Below, piece by piece: positions 1 to 8,195 of a stretch of DNA of 64,000 nt. The DNA is from Bacillota bacterium (GTDB lineage: Bacteria > Bacillota > UBA4882 > UBA8346). The translations under genes were made by a program, and so were the position numbers. The stretch lies in contig JAEXDA010000025.1 of NCBI GenBank assembly GCA_023401925.1, positions 1 through 64,000 on the forward strand. Reading direction: 5' to 3'. The notes beneath the pieces are model-generated. The model did no database searches. It had not been told where the DNA came from and saw nothing but the letters and a program-made list of their open reading frames with translations. Position 1 is the stretch's first letter, and each line of letters starts with the position of its first letter.

Positions 1-68
1 TCCTTTGCTTTTTATGCGGTTGGCGAACCACATTTATCTTAGCAAGGGAGGATTCTTTTTTCTACTCA

Positions 69-112
69 TAGGCTTAGCCTTTTTGGAACCACCGGCTTAG
101 CCGGTGGTTTTC
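69..112 (+). terminator. Two adjacent hairpins with TTA loops at the left edge
   Basis: Positions 69-79 form a short stem (AGGC, loop TTA, GCCT) followed by TTTT. Positions 87-109 form a perfect 10-bp stem (AACCACCGGC, loop TTA) followed by TTTTC. On the plus strand they could terminate a gene lying to the left of the window. The two share the core GGCTTAGCC. No gene is visible in positions 1-120. Confidence 0.45.
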
Positions 113-120
113 AAAGACAC

Positions 121-147
121 AAAAAAACTAGCTCAAAATGAGCTAGC
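121..147 (-). terminator. Rho-independent terminator of the acetyltransferase gene
   Basis: On the minus strand an 8-bp perfect stem (CTAGCTCA, loop TTT, TGAGCTAG) is followed by seven T residues. It lies about 40 bases after the stop codon of the GNAT gene. Confidence 0.85.
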
Positions 148-185
148 GCCGATTACCAACCCGTCATGTATCCTCGTTTTCATGA

Positions 186-632
186 TTAAGTGGCAATCAT
201 TAAAGTTCTTCCTCGGAAACCGCATTTGTTATAGAATGTTTTGGCCCCGCCCTGCCACATATCGGTGGCAACTTCCAAACCCCGGCAATGTTTCTCCGTC
301 ATCTTATTTTTTACAAATCCGACCAGCGCCGTCCCAACGCCTCGCCCCCGAAATTCTTCGGTTACCACCAACTCCTGAATACTGGCAATTTGTCCACAAT
401 AATGGAAAACATCAAAATAATATAACGTAACAAATCCGATAACCCGATTATGGACTGTGGCCACAAATGCTTCCCGTTCATTTGAGTTCATAAAGCTCTT
501 AAATATTCTGGCAAAATCATTCTCACTCCGATACTGGACTGTATGGATAAGTTGGCGATACAGACGATATACTTCATCGTAATCTTCTCCGATGACTGGG
601 CGAATTTGTAATCCGATTGGTGTTAAACTCAT
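186..632 (-). CDS. GNAT family N-acetyltransferase
   Basis: A 148-residue single-domain GNAT protein that would transfer an acetyl group from acetyl-CoA to an unknown amine. The acetyl-CoA binding motif A is clear: the strand IASIQELVVTEEFRGRGVGT carries the R-G-x-G-x-G/A pyrophosphate loop, and the C-terminal KTFYNKCGF is the usual motif B end. The reading frame extends upstream to a GTG at 656, but that codon overlaps a GGAGGTG sequence with no spacing. I prefer the ATG at 632 (MSLTPIGLQIRP), which has a GGGTG seven bases before it. It is a single-gene unit with its own terminator. The substrate cannot be told from sequence. Confidence 0.88.
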   Translation of the reverse strand: MSLTPIGLQIRPVIGEDYDEVYRLYRQLIHTVQYRSENDFARIFKSFMNSNEREAFVATVHNRVIGFVTLYYFDVFHYCGQIASIQELVVTEEFRGRGVGTALVGFVKNKMTEKHCRGLEVATDMWQGGAKTFYNKCGFRGRTLMIAT

Positions 633-816
633 ATTTTCGCACCCAAGCGCTTTCACCTCCTTTTTTAAAATCTCAAAGTGGGCGGGACACCCACCGCCAA
701 ATGTATTTATATATAGTATCGTGTTTTGCCAATTTTTTTATCCTCAAATATTACAATTTGCAATTTTTTTCGTATCGATGGCAATTCATTTTATGCAATC
801 ATCCATGAAATATTGC

Positions 817-866
817 AAAAACAAAAAGCCCACCGGAATTTAGAATTTTGGAGGGCTTTTTGTTTA
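817..866 (-). terminator. Rho-independent terminator of the panE-like gene
   Basis: On the minus strand AAAAAGCCC and GGGCTTTTT form the stem around a loop of about 21 bases, followed by GTTTTTG. It begins directly after the stop codon of the downstream-facing reductase gene. Confidence 0.85.
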
Positions 867-1781
867 CTATTCATGTTGTAGCTCTAAGGTCCGTATCATA
901 CGGAACAATACCTGATTTACCGGAGTTGCAACGCCGTATTCACGGCCGAGATTATTAACTGTCCCCGCGAAAATCTCCACTTCTGTTTTACGTCCAGCCT
1001 CAATATCTTGTAACATTGAGGTCTTCCCATCAGAGGACAATGTATCCAGCACGTCGATATATCTTTGAATATCCTCCAATGTGAGATGAATCCCCTTTTT
1101 TTCGGCTAAAGAAATAACTTCTCGAGAAGCCATCTCCATCAAGTCGCGGGCTTCATTGATTTTTTGAAAAACTCCATAAGGAGCCCTCAGTATAGCCGAA
1201 GTTTGGTTAACTCCTACATTCATCATAAACTTCCACCAAAGTTCGCGTTGCATATCTTCTGGGATGCTGTAAGGAATTTGGGTACGGTCAAACAATTCCT
1301 GAACCGCTTTAACTTTTGAAGAATAAATCGTATTTTGGGCCTCGCCGAATACAATTTTGCCAATATTGGAGAAATGAGTATGAGTGCCTTCACGAACCGC
1401 ATCGGTGCCCACTACAAAAGAAAGAAGCAGCTTATCTTGACCATATCTTTCGCCAATTTTTTCTTCACTGGTGATCCCATTGAGCAAGGAAAGAATAACC
1501 GTATCTTCTCCAACCAAACCATTTATATCTTGAATACTCTGTTCAAGGTGGTGCTGTTTGACTGCAATCAAGATTAAGTCAGCCTTCTCAGTCAGAGTTC
1601 CCGGCTCACAGTATCGAAAAGGATAAGCCTTACCATTAACGGTTACACCATTTTTTTGATATTTCTCGACCCGCGCGAGATCAGCAATCACCGTTATGAT
1701 ATCGGGATTATAATCAAATAATCTGCTGGCATAGGCGCTTCCAATAGCGCCAAGTCCAGAAATATATACTTTTCGAATCAT
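867..1781 (-). CDS. panE: 2-dehydropantoate 2-reductase family protein (ketopantoate reductase)
   Basis: A 304-residue NADP-dependent reductase of the ApbA/PanE family, which reduces 2-dehydropantoate to pantoate in coenzyme A synthesis. The N-terminal Rossmann glycine motif (GLGAIGS, residues 9-15) binds NADP. The AVKQHH segment near residue 72 and the LLNGI segment near residue 98 are the usual family positions. The helical C-terminal domain has the catalytic Lys/Asn pattern KFMMNVGVNQTSA (about 188-200) and the EVEIFAGTV end motif. The start has a strong AAAGGAGG eight bases upstream. It stands alone, without panB, panC or panD nearby. Several PanE-like paralogues act on other 2-oxoacids, so the exact substrate is inferred. 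Confidence 0.85.
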   Translation of the reverse strand: MIRKVYISGLGAIGSAYASRLFDYNPDIITVIADLARVEKYQKNGVTVNGKAYPFRYCEPGTLTEKADLILIAVKQHHLEQSIQDINGLVGEDTVILSLLNGITSEEKIGERYGQDKLLLSFVVGTDAVREGTHTHFSNIGKIVFGEAQNTIYSSKVKAVQELFDRTQIPYSIPEDMQRELWWKFMMNVGVNQTSAILRAPYGVFQKINEARDLMEMASREVISLAEKKGIHLTLEDIQRYIDVLDTLSSDGKTSMLQDIEAGRKTEVEIFAGTVNNLGREYGVATPVNQVLFRMIRTLELQHE

Positions 1782-2022
1782 TTTCCCAGATACCTCCTTT
1801 GAAGAATCGAATTTGATTATCTTTCAAAAGCTTACAAAAATGGTATGATATGAAGTTAAAAAGGTAATCTTTATTATATTTCTATGAAATATGAACAATT
1901 CCTGGCTTTTTTTACCTAAAGTTAATGTTAACGAAAAAATCCTTAGCAGGATTTGGCTTTAAAAAAAAGAAAGTAAAACTTGAAATTTTTTTGAAGAAAA
2001 TCCAAATGAGAAGTGAGGGGCC

Positions 2023-2274
2023 ATGAAAACAACAGGAATTGTACGTAAACTAGATGACCTGGGCCGGATTGTTATTCCCAAAGAAACAAGAGAACAGCTC
2101 TACATTGACATTAAAGAACCGTTGGAAATTTTCATTGATGAAGAGAATACATCAATTGTTCTAAAAAAGTACACACCCGGCTGTATTTTATGCGGCGATA
2201 TGGGTGGGGGTAAAATGATTTCTGGAAAAAATGTTTGTTTCAATTGCCTAGAACAAGCCAAACGTGAATTCTGA
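2023..2274 (+). CDS. AbrB/SpoVT-type transition-state regulator with a C-terminal Cys cluster
   Basis: An 83-residue DNA-binding protein. Residues 1-50 are a typical AbrB swapped-hairpin domain (MKTTGIVRKLDDLGRIVIPK), close to Bacillus AbrB and the SpoVT N-terminus. The C-terminal third does not resemble AbrB. It holds two CxxC pairs (CILC near 59 and CFNC near 75) separated by a Gly-rich loop, which looks like a small zinc ribbon. The protein probably regulates stationary-phase or sporulation genes. The start is preceded by GAGGGG. It is monocistronic and closed by a strong terminator. Zinc binding and targets are inferred. Confidence 0.88.
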   Translation: MKTTGIVRKLDDLGRIVIPKETREQLYIDIKEPLEIFIDEENTSIVLKKYTPGCILCGDMGGGKMISGKNVCFNCLEQAKREF

Positions 2275-2352
2275 TTGATTGAACATCGATGGACTTTGGA
2301 TATCTTTTTTTGTAAAACCGTATCCAAACTGTAGGATAAGCGTCTTAAGTTA

Positions 2353-2386
2353 AAATAAGCCACGGCCTTGCCGTGGCTTATTTAGT
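2353..2386. terminator. Bidirectional terminator between the AbrB-like and Prs-like genes
   Basis: A perfect 14-bp inverted repeat (AAATAAGCCACGGC, loop CTT) lies between two convergent genes. T-rich sequence follows the stem in both directions, so it can serve both genes. Confidence 0.88.
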
Positions 2387-2414
2387 ATTCGGCGCGATAT
2401 TTGATTCACTGCTG

Positions 2415-3602
2415 TTACGCCTGTTTGGCACGATAATTAGTCAGCAGTTTATGAATCTTTTCCGAAGGATTAAACAAAGAACTAATGGATTGATCCAAAT
2501 TCAGCATATCAATTAGATGGGCTAAAAACTCCGACATATTCACATCCACATACCAGGGTTTTTGAAGCAATTCTTCCCGGCGATAGGTCAGGTTGGTCCC
2601 GTAAAGCCGGTTGAAAATCCCCTGCTTGTAACAGTCTTCAAACTCTTCAATCCCTTCGGTGAATAAGGCAAAAGTAACAGCGATAAAGATCCGGTTGGCT
2701 TTCCTTTTTTTAAGCTCTCGGGCAATATCTAAAATTGATTCTCCGGATGACAGCATATCATCAATAATCAACACATCTTTACCGGTAACATCATCACCCA
2801 AAAATTCATGTTTTACAATAGGATTCTTACCGTTTACAACCATGCTGTAATCACGTCTTTTATAAAAAAGACTTAAATCAAGGCCAAGAATGCTTGCGTA
2901 ATATAGGGCACGTTCCATGGCCCCTTCATCCGGGCTGACCACTAACATCTTGGATTTATTGATTTCCAAATCCTTTTCGGTTTTCAACAGGGCTTTGATA
3001 ATCTGATAGGAAGAATGGAGGTTCTCAAAACTTTTTAACGGTACCGCATTATTCACTCTTGGGTCATGAGCATCAAAAGTGATAATATTATCAACACCTA
3101 AATTGGCTAACTCTTGCAATGCAATCGCACAATCCAGCGACTCCCGGGATTGCCTCTTATGTTGGCGCCCCTCGTAAAGCATCGGCATAATAACCGTAAG
3201 GTGTTTTGCCTTACCCGCTATCGCTGCAATCGTCCGCTTAATGTCCTGGAAATGGTCATCCGGACTCATGGGGTGTTCCATCCCGAAAAGATTATATTTA
3301 CAGTTATAGTTACCAACATCGGCAATGATATAGATATCGTAACCACGAACCGTCGCACACAGCTGTGCTTTGCCTTCACCATTTGCAAAACGGGTGCAAT
3401 TGCAGTTAACTAAGAACGAATCTCGAATAAAACCTACGAAAGGGAGGCTGTCCGCATTTTTTTGGATAAATTCCAAACGTCGTCGCAATATAAAATCATT
3501 GATTAAACTCACAAGTTCCTTACTTCCGTCTAATGCAATTATTCCGAGTGGTCCCACAGGAACGATCTGAAACTTTTTTCCTAACTCATCAATTGAGTTC
3601 AT
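2415..3602 (-). CDS. Long ribose-phosphate pyrophosphokinase-like protein
   Basis: A 395-residue protein related to PRPP synthetase, which makes PRPP from ribose 5-phosphate and ATP. The canonical Prs is about 315 residues, so this is the long divergent type seen as an extra copy in some Firmicutes. The catalytic region FDAHDPR replaces the usual DLHAGQ, and the PRPP loop is LIIDDMLSSGES instead of DDMIDTGGT. The flexible-loop basic residues (FYKRRDYS) are kept. The start at 3602 has AAAGAGGAG six bases upstream. The apparent GTG at 3620 lies inside that ribosome binding site region. The changed PRPP loop leaves open whether it is a full PRPP synthetase or a related phosphoribosyl enzyme. Confidence 0.82.
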   Translation of the reverse strand: MNSIDELGKKFQIVPVGPLGIIALDGSKELVSLINDFILRRRLEFIQKNADSLPFVGFIRDSFLVNCNCTRFANGEGKAQLCATVRGYDIYIIADVGNYNCKYNLFGMEHPMSPDDHFQDIKRTIAAIAGKAKHLTVIMPMLYEGRQHKRQSRESLDCAIALQELANLGVDNIITFDAHDPRVNNAVPLKSFENLHSSYQIIKALLKTEKDLEINKSKMLVVSPDEGAMERALYYASILGLDLSLFYKRRDYSMVVNGKNPIVKHEFLGDDVTGKDVLIIDDMLSSGESILDIARELKKRKANRIFIAVTFALFTEGIEEFEDCYKQGIFNRLYGTNLTYRREELLQKPWYVDVNMSEFLAHLIDMLNLDQSISSLFNPSEKIHKLLTNYRAKQA

Positions 3603-3788
3603 TGCATACTCCTCTTTCACGATTGTCAGTTAATATTTCGTTGCTGTTCGATTCTCTAACCTCTAGCCTGCGAAGAGTTTTATATTTCGACAAAATCCAC
3701 TAGAATCCTGTTTAGTAACAAATCCTTAAACTTCAAACAGCCTCAATTTTTACCTGCTCTAAACCGCCCTCATTAGCCAATATCAACC

Positions 3789-4085
3789 ATGAAGACAGCA
3801 ATCTTGGGAGAATCACAATTACCTGAACCGGGGAAAAGTGATGATGATTCGGTGTACGAATCAAAATGCATTTCATTCCAATACCGCAGAGATAATTTGC
3901 TGATGAAAACTATAGACATATTCCGTAACAGGCATCATAATCCTGCTTGGAATTTGGTGGAGGAAAATGTTTTGTCTTTTTCATGGCTTCTTTGGAGAAC
4001 AGGCAATCCCAGTTGGGGCTGGGGCCTTAGTGATGAAGAATTACTTGAAATTTCAAAAAGTATCTCAAGTGACAATAGATTTTAG
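3789..4085 (+). CDS. Hypothetical 98-residue ORF, possibly a decayed fragment
   Basis: I do not recognise this protein. Its C-terminus (LSDEELLEISKSI) resembles the end of DUF4367-type domains of extracytoplasmic proteins, where a similar helix closes the domain. No ribosome binding site is visible before the ATG and the N-terminus is not like a signal peptide. It lies alone between a divergent and a convergent gene. It may be the remnant of a longer gene or a chance frame. Confidence 0.3.
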   Translation: MKTAILGESQLPEPGKSDDDSVYESKCISFQYRRDNLLMKTIDIFRNRHHNPAWNLVEENVLSFSWLLWRTGNPSWGWGLSDEELLEISKSISSDNRF

Positions 4086-4110
4086 CCTGCAATTGCACGA
4101 ATCCTTGTGC

Positions 4111-4147
4111 TAAAAAGACTGTCTAGGAAAAGTAAGGGAGACAGTCC
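4111..4147 (-). terminator. Terminator downstream of the yeiH-like gene
   Basis: On the minus strand an 8-bp stem (GACTGTCT and AGACAGTC around 14 bases) is followed by TTTTTA, about 70 bases after the stop codon of the transporter gene. Confidence 0.75.
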
Positions 4148-4214
4148 ATTTAACCAAGTAGCACTAGAGGGATTTCCCCATCATTCAAGCCGTTCAATCC
4201 ATCCAGGCGACTTA

Positions 4215-5237
4215 TTATTTAAACAGATACAGAAAAAGCGGTGTCAAAACAAAAATACAAGCAAATCCGATGATGCCCAGCAGAATAGGACGAAATCCTT
4301 CTTTACGAAAATCGGCTATTTTGAGATTGAGACCGATGGCGATCATTGAGGCCGCCAGCAGTAACTGGCTAATATAAAGCAATCCGGTGACTATCGTCTT
4401 GGGGACGATTCCTATTGAATTAAGAACGCTAACTCCTAGGAATCCCAGGACGAACAAGGGAAACTGTACTTTTACACGGCCCCCGCTTTTTTTACGTTCT
4501 TCGATGTTCATCATCAAATCAAGCACCAAAATAACCAAGACAAGTAAAATAACTCGTCCAAGCTTTGTGATCAGCGCATTATTGGCATATGCCGCCGGAA
4601 GTACCGAACCGGCTGCCACAACATGGGCTATTTCCTCCAATGATACTCCGATAATCCCGCTGAGCTGATGCATGTTTATAAAATGAAGTAATACCGGAGT
4701 AAGAAAGATATAGCCGGTGGCAAAGATCGTTCCAAGAATGGCAACGATGGATACGCAAACACCCTGTTTCGCCTTGCTGGCTTTATTGACGCTTGCCGCA
4801 GCCATAATCGCAGCAGCGCCGCAGACAGCCGTTCCCACCGAAACCAGAAAACCGGTTTGCTCATCCACACCGAGTTTACGGCTTAAATAAAACATCACAC
4901 AAAGGGTGAAGGTGATCATCATGATGTCGGCGATCATAATGTGGATACCACCATGCAGGATATCCATGATATTAAGGCGGAATCCCATCAGAATAATACC
5001 GGCCCGCAAATAGTACTTAGCCGTAAAATCAAGCCCCTCATTCCAGGCTGTTCGGGCACCCAGAATAAGGTTTAAGATTAAGCCGATAAAAATTCCGACA
5101 ATCATTGGCCCGGCAATTTTAAGTCCGGGTAAATTGGAAAGTAAAATGGCGATGTAGCCAAGGACCAATACCAAAATGAGAATCCATCTGAAAACAGTTC
5201 TGACATTGGTTGATGATTGATTGGTCTGAAGTTCCAT
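4215..5237 (-). CDS. yeiH: YeiH/UPF0324 family integral membrane transporter
   Basis: A 340-residue membrane protein with about ten hydrophobic segments. It belongs to the YeiH/UPF0324 family, annotated as putative sulfate exporters though the substrate is poorly established. Diagnostic features are the conserved cytoplasmic-face loop VGTAVCGAAAI (about 130-140) and GSVLPAAYANNA (about 210). AGGAGTGA lies just before the ATG. The adjacent gene is a divergent LysR regulator, the arrangement found for yeiH and yeiE in enterobacteria. That supports both calls and suggests control of this transporter by its neighbour. Confidence 0.9.
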   Translation of the reverse strand: MELQTNQSSTNVRTVFRWILILVLVLGYIAILLSNLPGLKIAGPMIVGIFIGLILNLILGARTAWNEGLDFTAKYYLRAGIILMGFRLNIMDILHGGIHIMIADIMMITFTLCVMFYLSRKLGVDEQTGFLVSVGTAVCGAAAIMAAASVNKASKAKQGVCVSIVAILGTIFATGYIFLTPVLLHFINMHQLSGIIGVSLEEIAHVVAAGSVLPAAYANNALITKLGRVILLVLVILVLDLMMNIEERKKSGGRVKVQFPLFVLGFLGVSVLNSIGIVPKTIVTGLLYISQLLLAASMIAIGLNLKIADFRKEGFRPILLGIIGFACIFVLTPLFLYLFK

Positions 5238-5358
5238 GTTTTCACTCCTGTTGTAATTTAATTGAACAATGTTTATAATAATTGAAAGGGATATATATGT
5301 AAAATACTATTATGGTTATAAATTTCATAATCAAAAACCTATATATTGGAGTAATCCT

Positions 5359-6228
5359 ATGACTCTACGGGATCTTGAGATATTCTCCGCTGTTTGTGAT
5401 ACCAACAATATTACAGCAGCAGCCGAACGGCTCCGTATTTCACAGCCGTCGGTCAGTCAAGTTATTGCCAATATCGAACAGGATTTTGGCGTCCGTTTAT
5501 TCGAACGTTTCTCCAAAAAGCTCTATATTACCGAGTCCGGCCGGTTATTGCAAGATTATGCACGGCATATTCTTTTTTCATTTTACGAGATGGAGGAAAG
5601 ATTACGGGGGTCCGGGGTGACCCATAGGATTCGTATCGGAGCAAGCGTAACCGTGGGGGCTTGCCTGTTAAGCACCATTACGAAAAATTTTGCCGGACTG
5701 CAACCGGAAATCCAGATTAAGGCAGTGGTCGATAATACGAGTGTTATTGAAAATCAAATTTGCGCCAATGATCTGGATTTAGGATTGGTGGAAGGAAATA
5801 CCCACCATCCGAATATCGTGGCCACTCCATTTATGGACGATCAATTGGTTTTGGTGTGCGGAAAGTCGCATCCGCTTTATAGCAAGCCGATTATCGGGAA
5901 AAAAGACCTTTCGAACCTGGCATTTATTGTACGGGAGGAAGGAAGCGGCACCCGGGAACTGTTCGTCAGCGTCATGAACTCTCACGGAATTTCCTGGGAG
6001 GTTACTTGGGTTTGTAACAATGCGGAAGGCATAAAAAATGCCGTTATAGCCGGTATCGGCGTGACGGTAATCTCCCAAATGCTGGTTAGCAAGGAGGTTG
6101 CCGATGGAGATTTGCATCTTATCAAGATTGACGGCATGGAGTTTAAACGCAAATTTCATATTATTTATCACTGCAATAAATATCTGACCGATCCCCTCCG
6201 CCAATTGATCGATAGCTGCCTGTTATAA
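5359..6228 (+). CDS. LysR family transcriptional regulator next to yeiH
   Basis: A 289-residue LysR-type activator. The winged helix-turn-helix is at residues 1-60 (MTLRDLEIFSAV ... ISQPSVSQVIANIE), followed by a two-lobe substrate-binding domain (IRIGASVTVGACLL onward) typical of the CysB/YeiE group. I chose the ATG at 5359 because it starts the canonical domain and has TTGGAGT upstream. The longer frame to 5269 adds a non-family N-terminus. It is divergent from the yeiH-like transporter across about 120 A+T-rich bases, where LysR T-N11-A sites are expected. The likely role is co-inducer-dependent control of the transporter. The inducer is unknown. Confidence 0.92.
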   Translation: MTLRDLEIFSAVCDTNNITAAAERLRISQPSVSQVIANIEQDFGVRLFERFSKKLYITESGRLLQDYARHILFSFYEMEERLRGSGVTHRIRIGASVTVGACLLSTITKNFAGLQPEIQIKAVVDNTSVIENQICANDLDLGLVEGNTHHPNIVATPFMDDQLVLVCGKSHPLYSKPIIGKKDLSNLAFIVREEGSGTRELFVSVMNSHGISWEVTWVCNNAEGIKNAVIAGIGVTVISQMLVSKEVADGDLHLIKIDGMEFKRKFHIIYHCNKYLTDPLRQLIDSCLL

Positions 6229-6318
6229 TTTATTCTTCAGCAATTCGCTTTTTTTAACATAATCTCGGGATAATCTTATCGCCTTCTACGGTTCCCTGGT
6301 TACGCCGGTTTGATTTCA

Positions 6319-6436
6319 GGGGCTGTCCCAAAAGTAATTTTAACGATAAAGAAATACAATATATCAAAGTAAAACCATTCGATGAAGCTCTATATTGTAT
6401 TTCTTATTGATTTTGAATTGCTTTTTAGACAGCCTC
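6319..6436. mobile_element. MITE-like element, about 118 bp with long terminal inverted repeats
   Basis: Positions 6321-6363 and 6392-6434 are an imperfect inverted repeat of about 43 bases. One end begins GGCTGTCCCAAAAGTAATTT and the other, read on the minus strand, begins GGCTGTCTAAAAAGCAATTC. Both end in GAAATACAATATA. The centre is only about 28 bases and encodes nothing. GGCTGTC-type ends are common on insertion sequences, so this looks like a non-autonomous derivative. No clear target duplication is visible beyond a possible TCAG on both sides. It sits directly before the coding remnant that ends at 6553. Confidence 0.72.
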
Positions 6437-6553
6437 AGACCTCCCGGAGCGATCTGGGAATTTTTCCTGAAATCCTCTTCCCTCTATGGAACCAACCTGA
6501 TGTTCATGAAATACAATAAAGCATTAAGAAACCCTATGGAAAGGCGAATATAA
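6437..6553 (+). pseudogene. C-terminal remnant of a gene cut by the MITE-like element
   Basis: This open stretch of 38 codons ends with TAA at 6551-6553 and reads RPPGAIWEFFLKSSSLYG then TNLMFMKYNKALRNPMERRI. It has normal-looking composition but no start codon with a ribosome binding site. Its stop overlaps the ATG of the next small gene (TAATG), which is the usual sign of translational coupling in an operon. Just left of the element, a frame of about 16 codons (SRDNLIAFYGSLVTPV) could be another piece of the same gene. I do not recognise the family. Confidence 0.45.
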
Positions 6554-6675
6554 TGGAGCATAAAATAACGAAACTCGTTTGTCCATCTTGCGGCAAAACG
6601 ATTCCCCATAAAGGCGGAGATGTTTGTCCACTGGTAAAATGCCCGGTTTGCGGTCATCGGATGATTTGCAACTAA
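6553..6675 (+). CDS. 40-residue zinc-ribbon microprotein
   Basis: A small ORF of 40 residues. It carries two CxxC knuckles, CPSCG (about 10-14) and CPVCG (about 30-34), and further Cys at CPL (about 25) and the C-terminal ICN. This is a rubredoxin-like or zinc-ribbon pattern. The ATG overlaps the stop of the preceding remnant (TAATG), and GGAAAGG lies about eight bases upstream. It was probably the last gene of a small operon whose first gene has been damaged by the adjacent MITE-like element. Function is unknown. Metal binding is inferred from the Cys spacing. Confidence 0.6.
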   Translation: MEHKITKLVCPSCGKTIPHKGGDVCPLVKCPVCGHRMICN

Positions 6676-7027
6676 ATCCAGTTAGAATACAGCCGGCTTT
6701 GATCCATTCCCTAAGTTTTCGTACTGTTCCCCTTCCCATCACTGTAAAATCAATTGGATGCAGAAATCCCCCCACAACACGATTCCCCCTTTCAGACAAG
6801 CATTTTGTGAGAAACCGGTAAAAAAGAATTAGTTCCCCTTTTACCACTATTTCACTTGCAGCGGTGTTTCTTATCAATACAATTCTTCAAAGAATACAAC
6901 CTCTTTTCATTATGGGTCTTTTCTGAATATATAACCCTATTCTTCTTTGCTTGTCCGCATGAACCACTTTTTGGAAAAAATTAATGCAGGAAATCCGGAA
7001 AGAAGCGAAGAAAAGAAATACTCCTTA

Positions 7028-7052
7028 GATTGGGGAATCAGATTCCCCAATC
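7028..7052. promoter_or_regulatory. Perfect 12-bp inverted repeat upstream of mscS
   Basis: GATTGGGGAATC and its exact complement flank a single central A. The repeat ends about 30 bases before the mscS start codon. With a one-base loop it is a poor RNA hairpin, so a dimeric-repressor operator is at least as likely as a terminator. Confidence 0.5.
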
Positions 7053-7082
7053 AAAAACTTTATTGGAAGAAAGGAGCATTTG

Positions 7083-8156
7083 ATGATCAATAAATTTCTT
7101 CATCAAACAGTCTTTCATAATACGGTCTTTGATTATCTTATCGCGGTGGCTATCGTTATTTTAGGGATTATTATCATCAGGATCCTGAAACGAATTTTAT
7201 TTAATCGTCTTAAAAAATGGGCCGAACGAACCGAAACGACGCTGGATGATTTTATTATAAAAATCATAGAAAAACGGATGCTGCCGTTAGTTTATTTTGG
7301 ACTTATTTATATCAGCACCCAAACACTACAATTAAAACCGATTTTCAATAAATGGTTCGATATTGCCGGATTGATATTGATCATTGTGATCGGGGTAAGA
7401 CTTTTATTATCCATTTTTGATTACAGTATCAAGAATTTCTTTTTCAAAAGAAAAATCCTGGACTTATCAAAACAACAACTCATTAAAGTAATTATGCCGG
7501 TGATCCAGCTAATCATCTGGACCTTAGCGGCCATCATCATCTTAGATAACATCGGCATAAAAATAACCGCTCTGATGACCGGTCTCGGAATCGGAGGCGT
7601 CGCAGTCGCTCTAGCGTCCCAAACTGTATTGGGAGATATGTTTAACTACTTTACGATATTTTTTGATCGTCCGTTTGAGTTAGGCGATTTTATCGTTGTC
7701 GGCGAATTTATGGGCACGGTTGAGCACATCGGCATTAAAACCACACGAATTCGTAGCTTGGGAGGAGAACAACTGGTTTTTTCCAACACCGATCTTTCCA
7801 GTTCACGGGTGCGGAATTATAAACGGATGGAGCAAAGAAGAGTGTTGTTCAAATTTGGAGTGACCTACAATACCCCCAATGAAAAACTCCGGGAGATTCC
7901 CCAGATAGTCCGGAAGATCATTGAAACTTTGCCGAAAACTCTTTTCGATCGGGCTCATTTTGCTTCATATGGCGATTTTGCTTTAATATTTGAAACCGCT
8001 TATTACGTTTTGGATAGCGATTTCAATCGTTATATGGATATCCAGCAAGAGGTAAACTTCAATCTAAAAAAGGAATTGGAGATTCGCGGTATTTCCTTTG
8101 CCCTTCCTACCCAGACACTTTTTATCAATCAGCAGCAATCCGCTGACCAGAATTAG
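7083..8156 (+). CDS. mscS: MscS family small-conductance mechanosensitive channel
   Basis: A 357-residue membrane channel that opens under hypo-osmotic tension and releases solutes. Hydrophobic segments lie near residues 15-40, 65-85, 90-115 and 140-160. The pore helix and beta-domain entry are recognisable by GLGIGGVAVALASQ (about 163-176) followed by FFDRPFELGDFIVV. A cytoplasmic alpha/beta domain follows to the end. The ATG at 7083 has AAAGGAG six bases upstream. The frame also contains a TTG at 7080, which I reject because of spacing. It appears monocistronic. Confidence 0.93.
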   Translation: MINKFLHQTVFHNTVFDYLIAVAIVILGIIIIRILKRILFNRLKKWAERTETTLDDFIIKIIEKRMLPLVYFGLIYISTQTLQLKPIFNKWFDIAGLILIIVIGVRLLLSIFDYSIKNFFFKRKILDLSKQQLIKVIMPVIQLIIWTLAAIIILDNIGIKITALMTGLGIGGVAVALASQTVLGDMFNYFTIFFDRPFELGDFIVVGEFMGTVEHIGIKTTRIRSLGGEQLVFSNTDLSSSRVRNYKRMEQRRVLFKFGVTYNTPNEKLREIPQIVRKIIETLPKTLFDRAHFASYGDFALIFETAYYVLDSDFNRYMDIQQEVNFNLKKELEIRGISFALPTQTLFINQQQSADQN

Positions 8157-8195
8157 TTTTCGAAAATAAATTCCGGATGAATGATTTCAAGCAGG

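Noticed and set aside
104..430. Plus-strand frame of 108 residues over the GNAT gene
   Set aside because: It lies antisense to a well-supported acetyltransferase and includes its terminator. Composition is not protein-like.
6524..6877. Minus-strand frame of 117 residues
   Set aside because: It overlaps the zinc-ribbon ORF on the other strand, has no ribosome binding site and no recognisable domain.
7028..7052. Rho-independent terminator upstream of mscS
   Set aside because: The one-base loop makes a poor RNA hairpin and no gene ends nearby. An operator is more likely.
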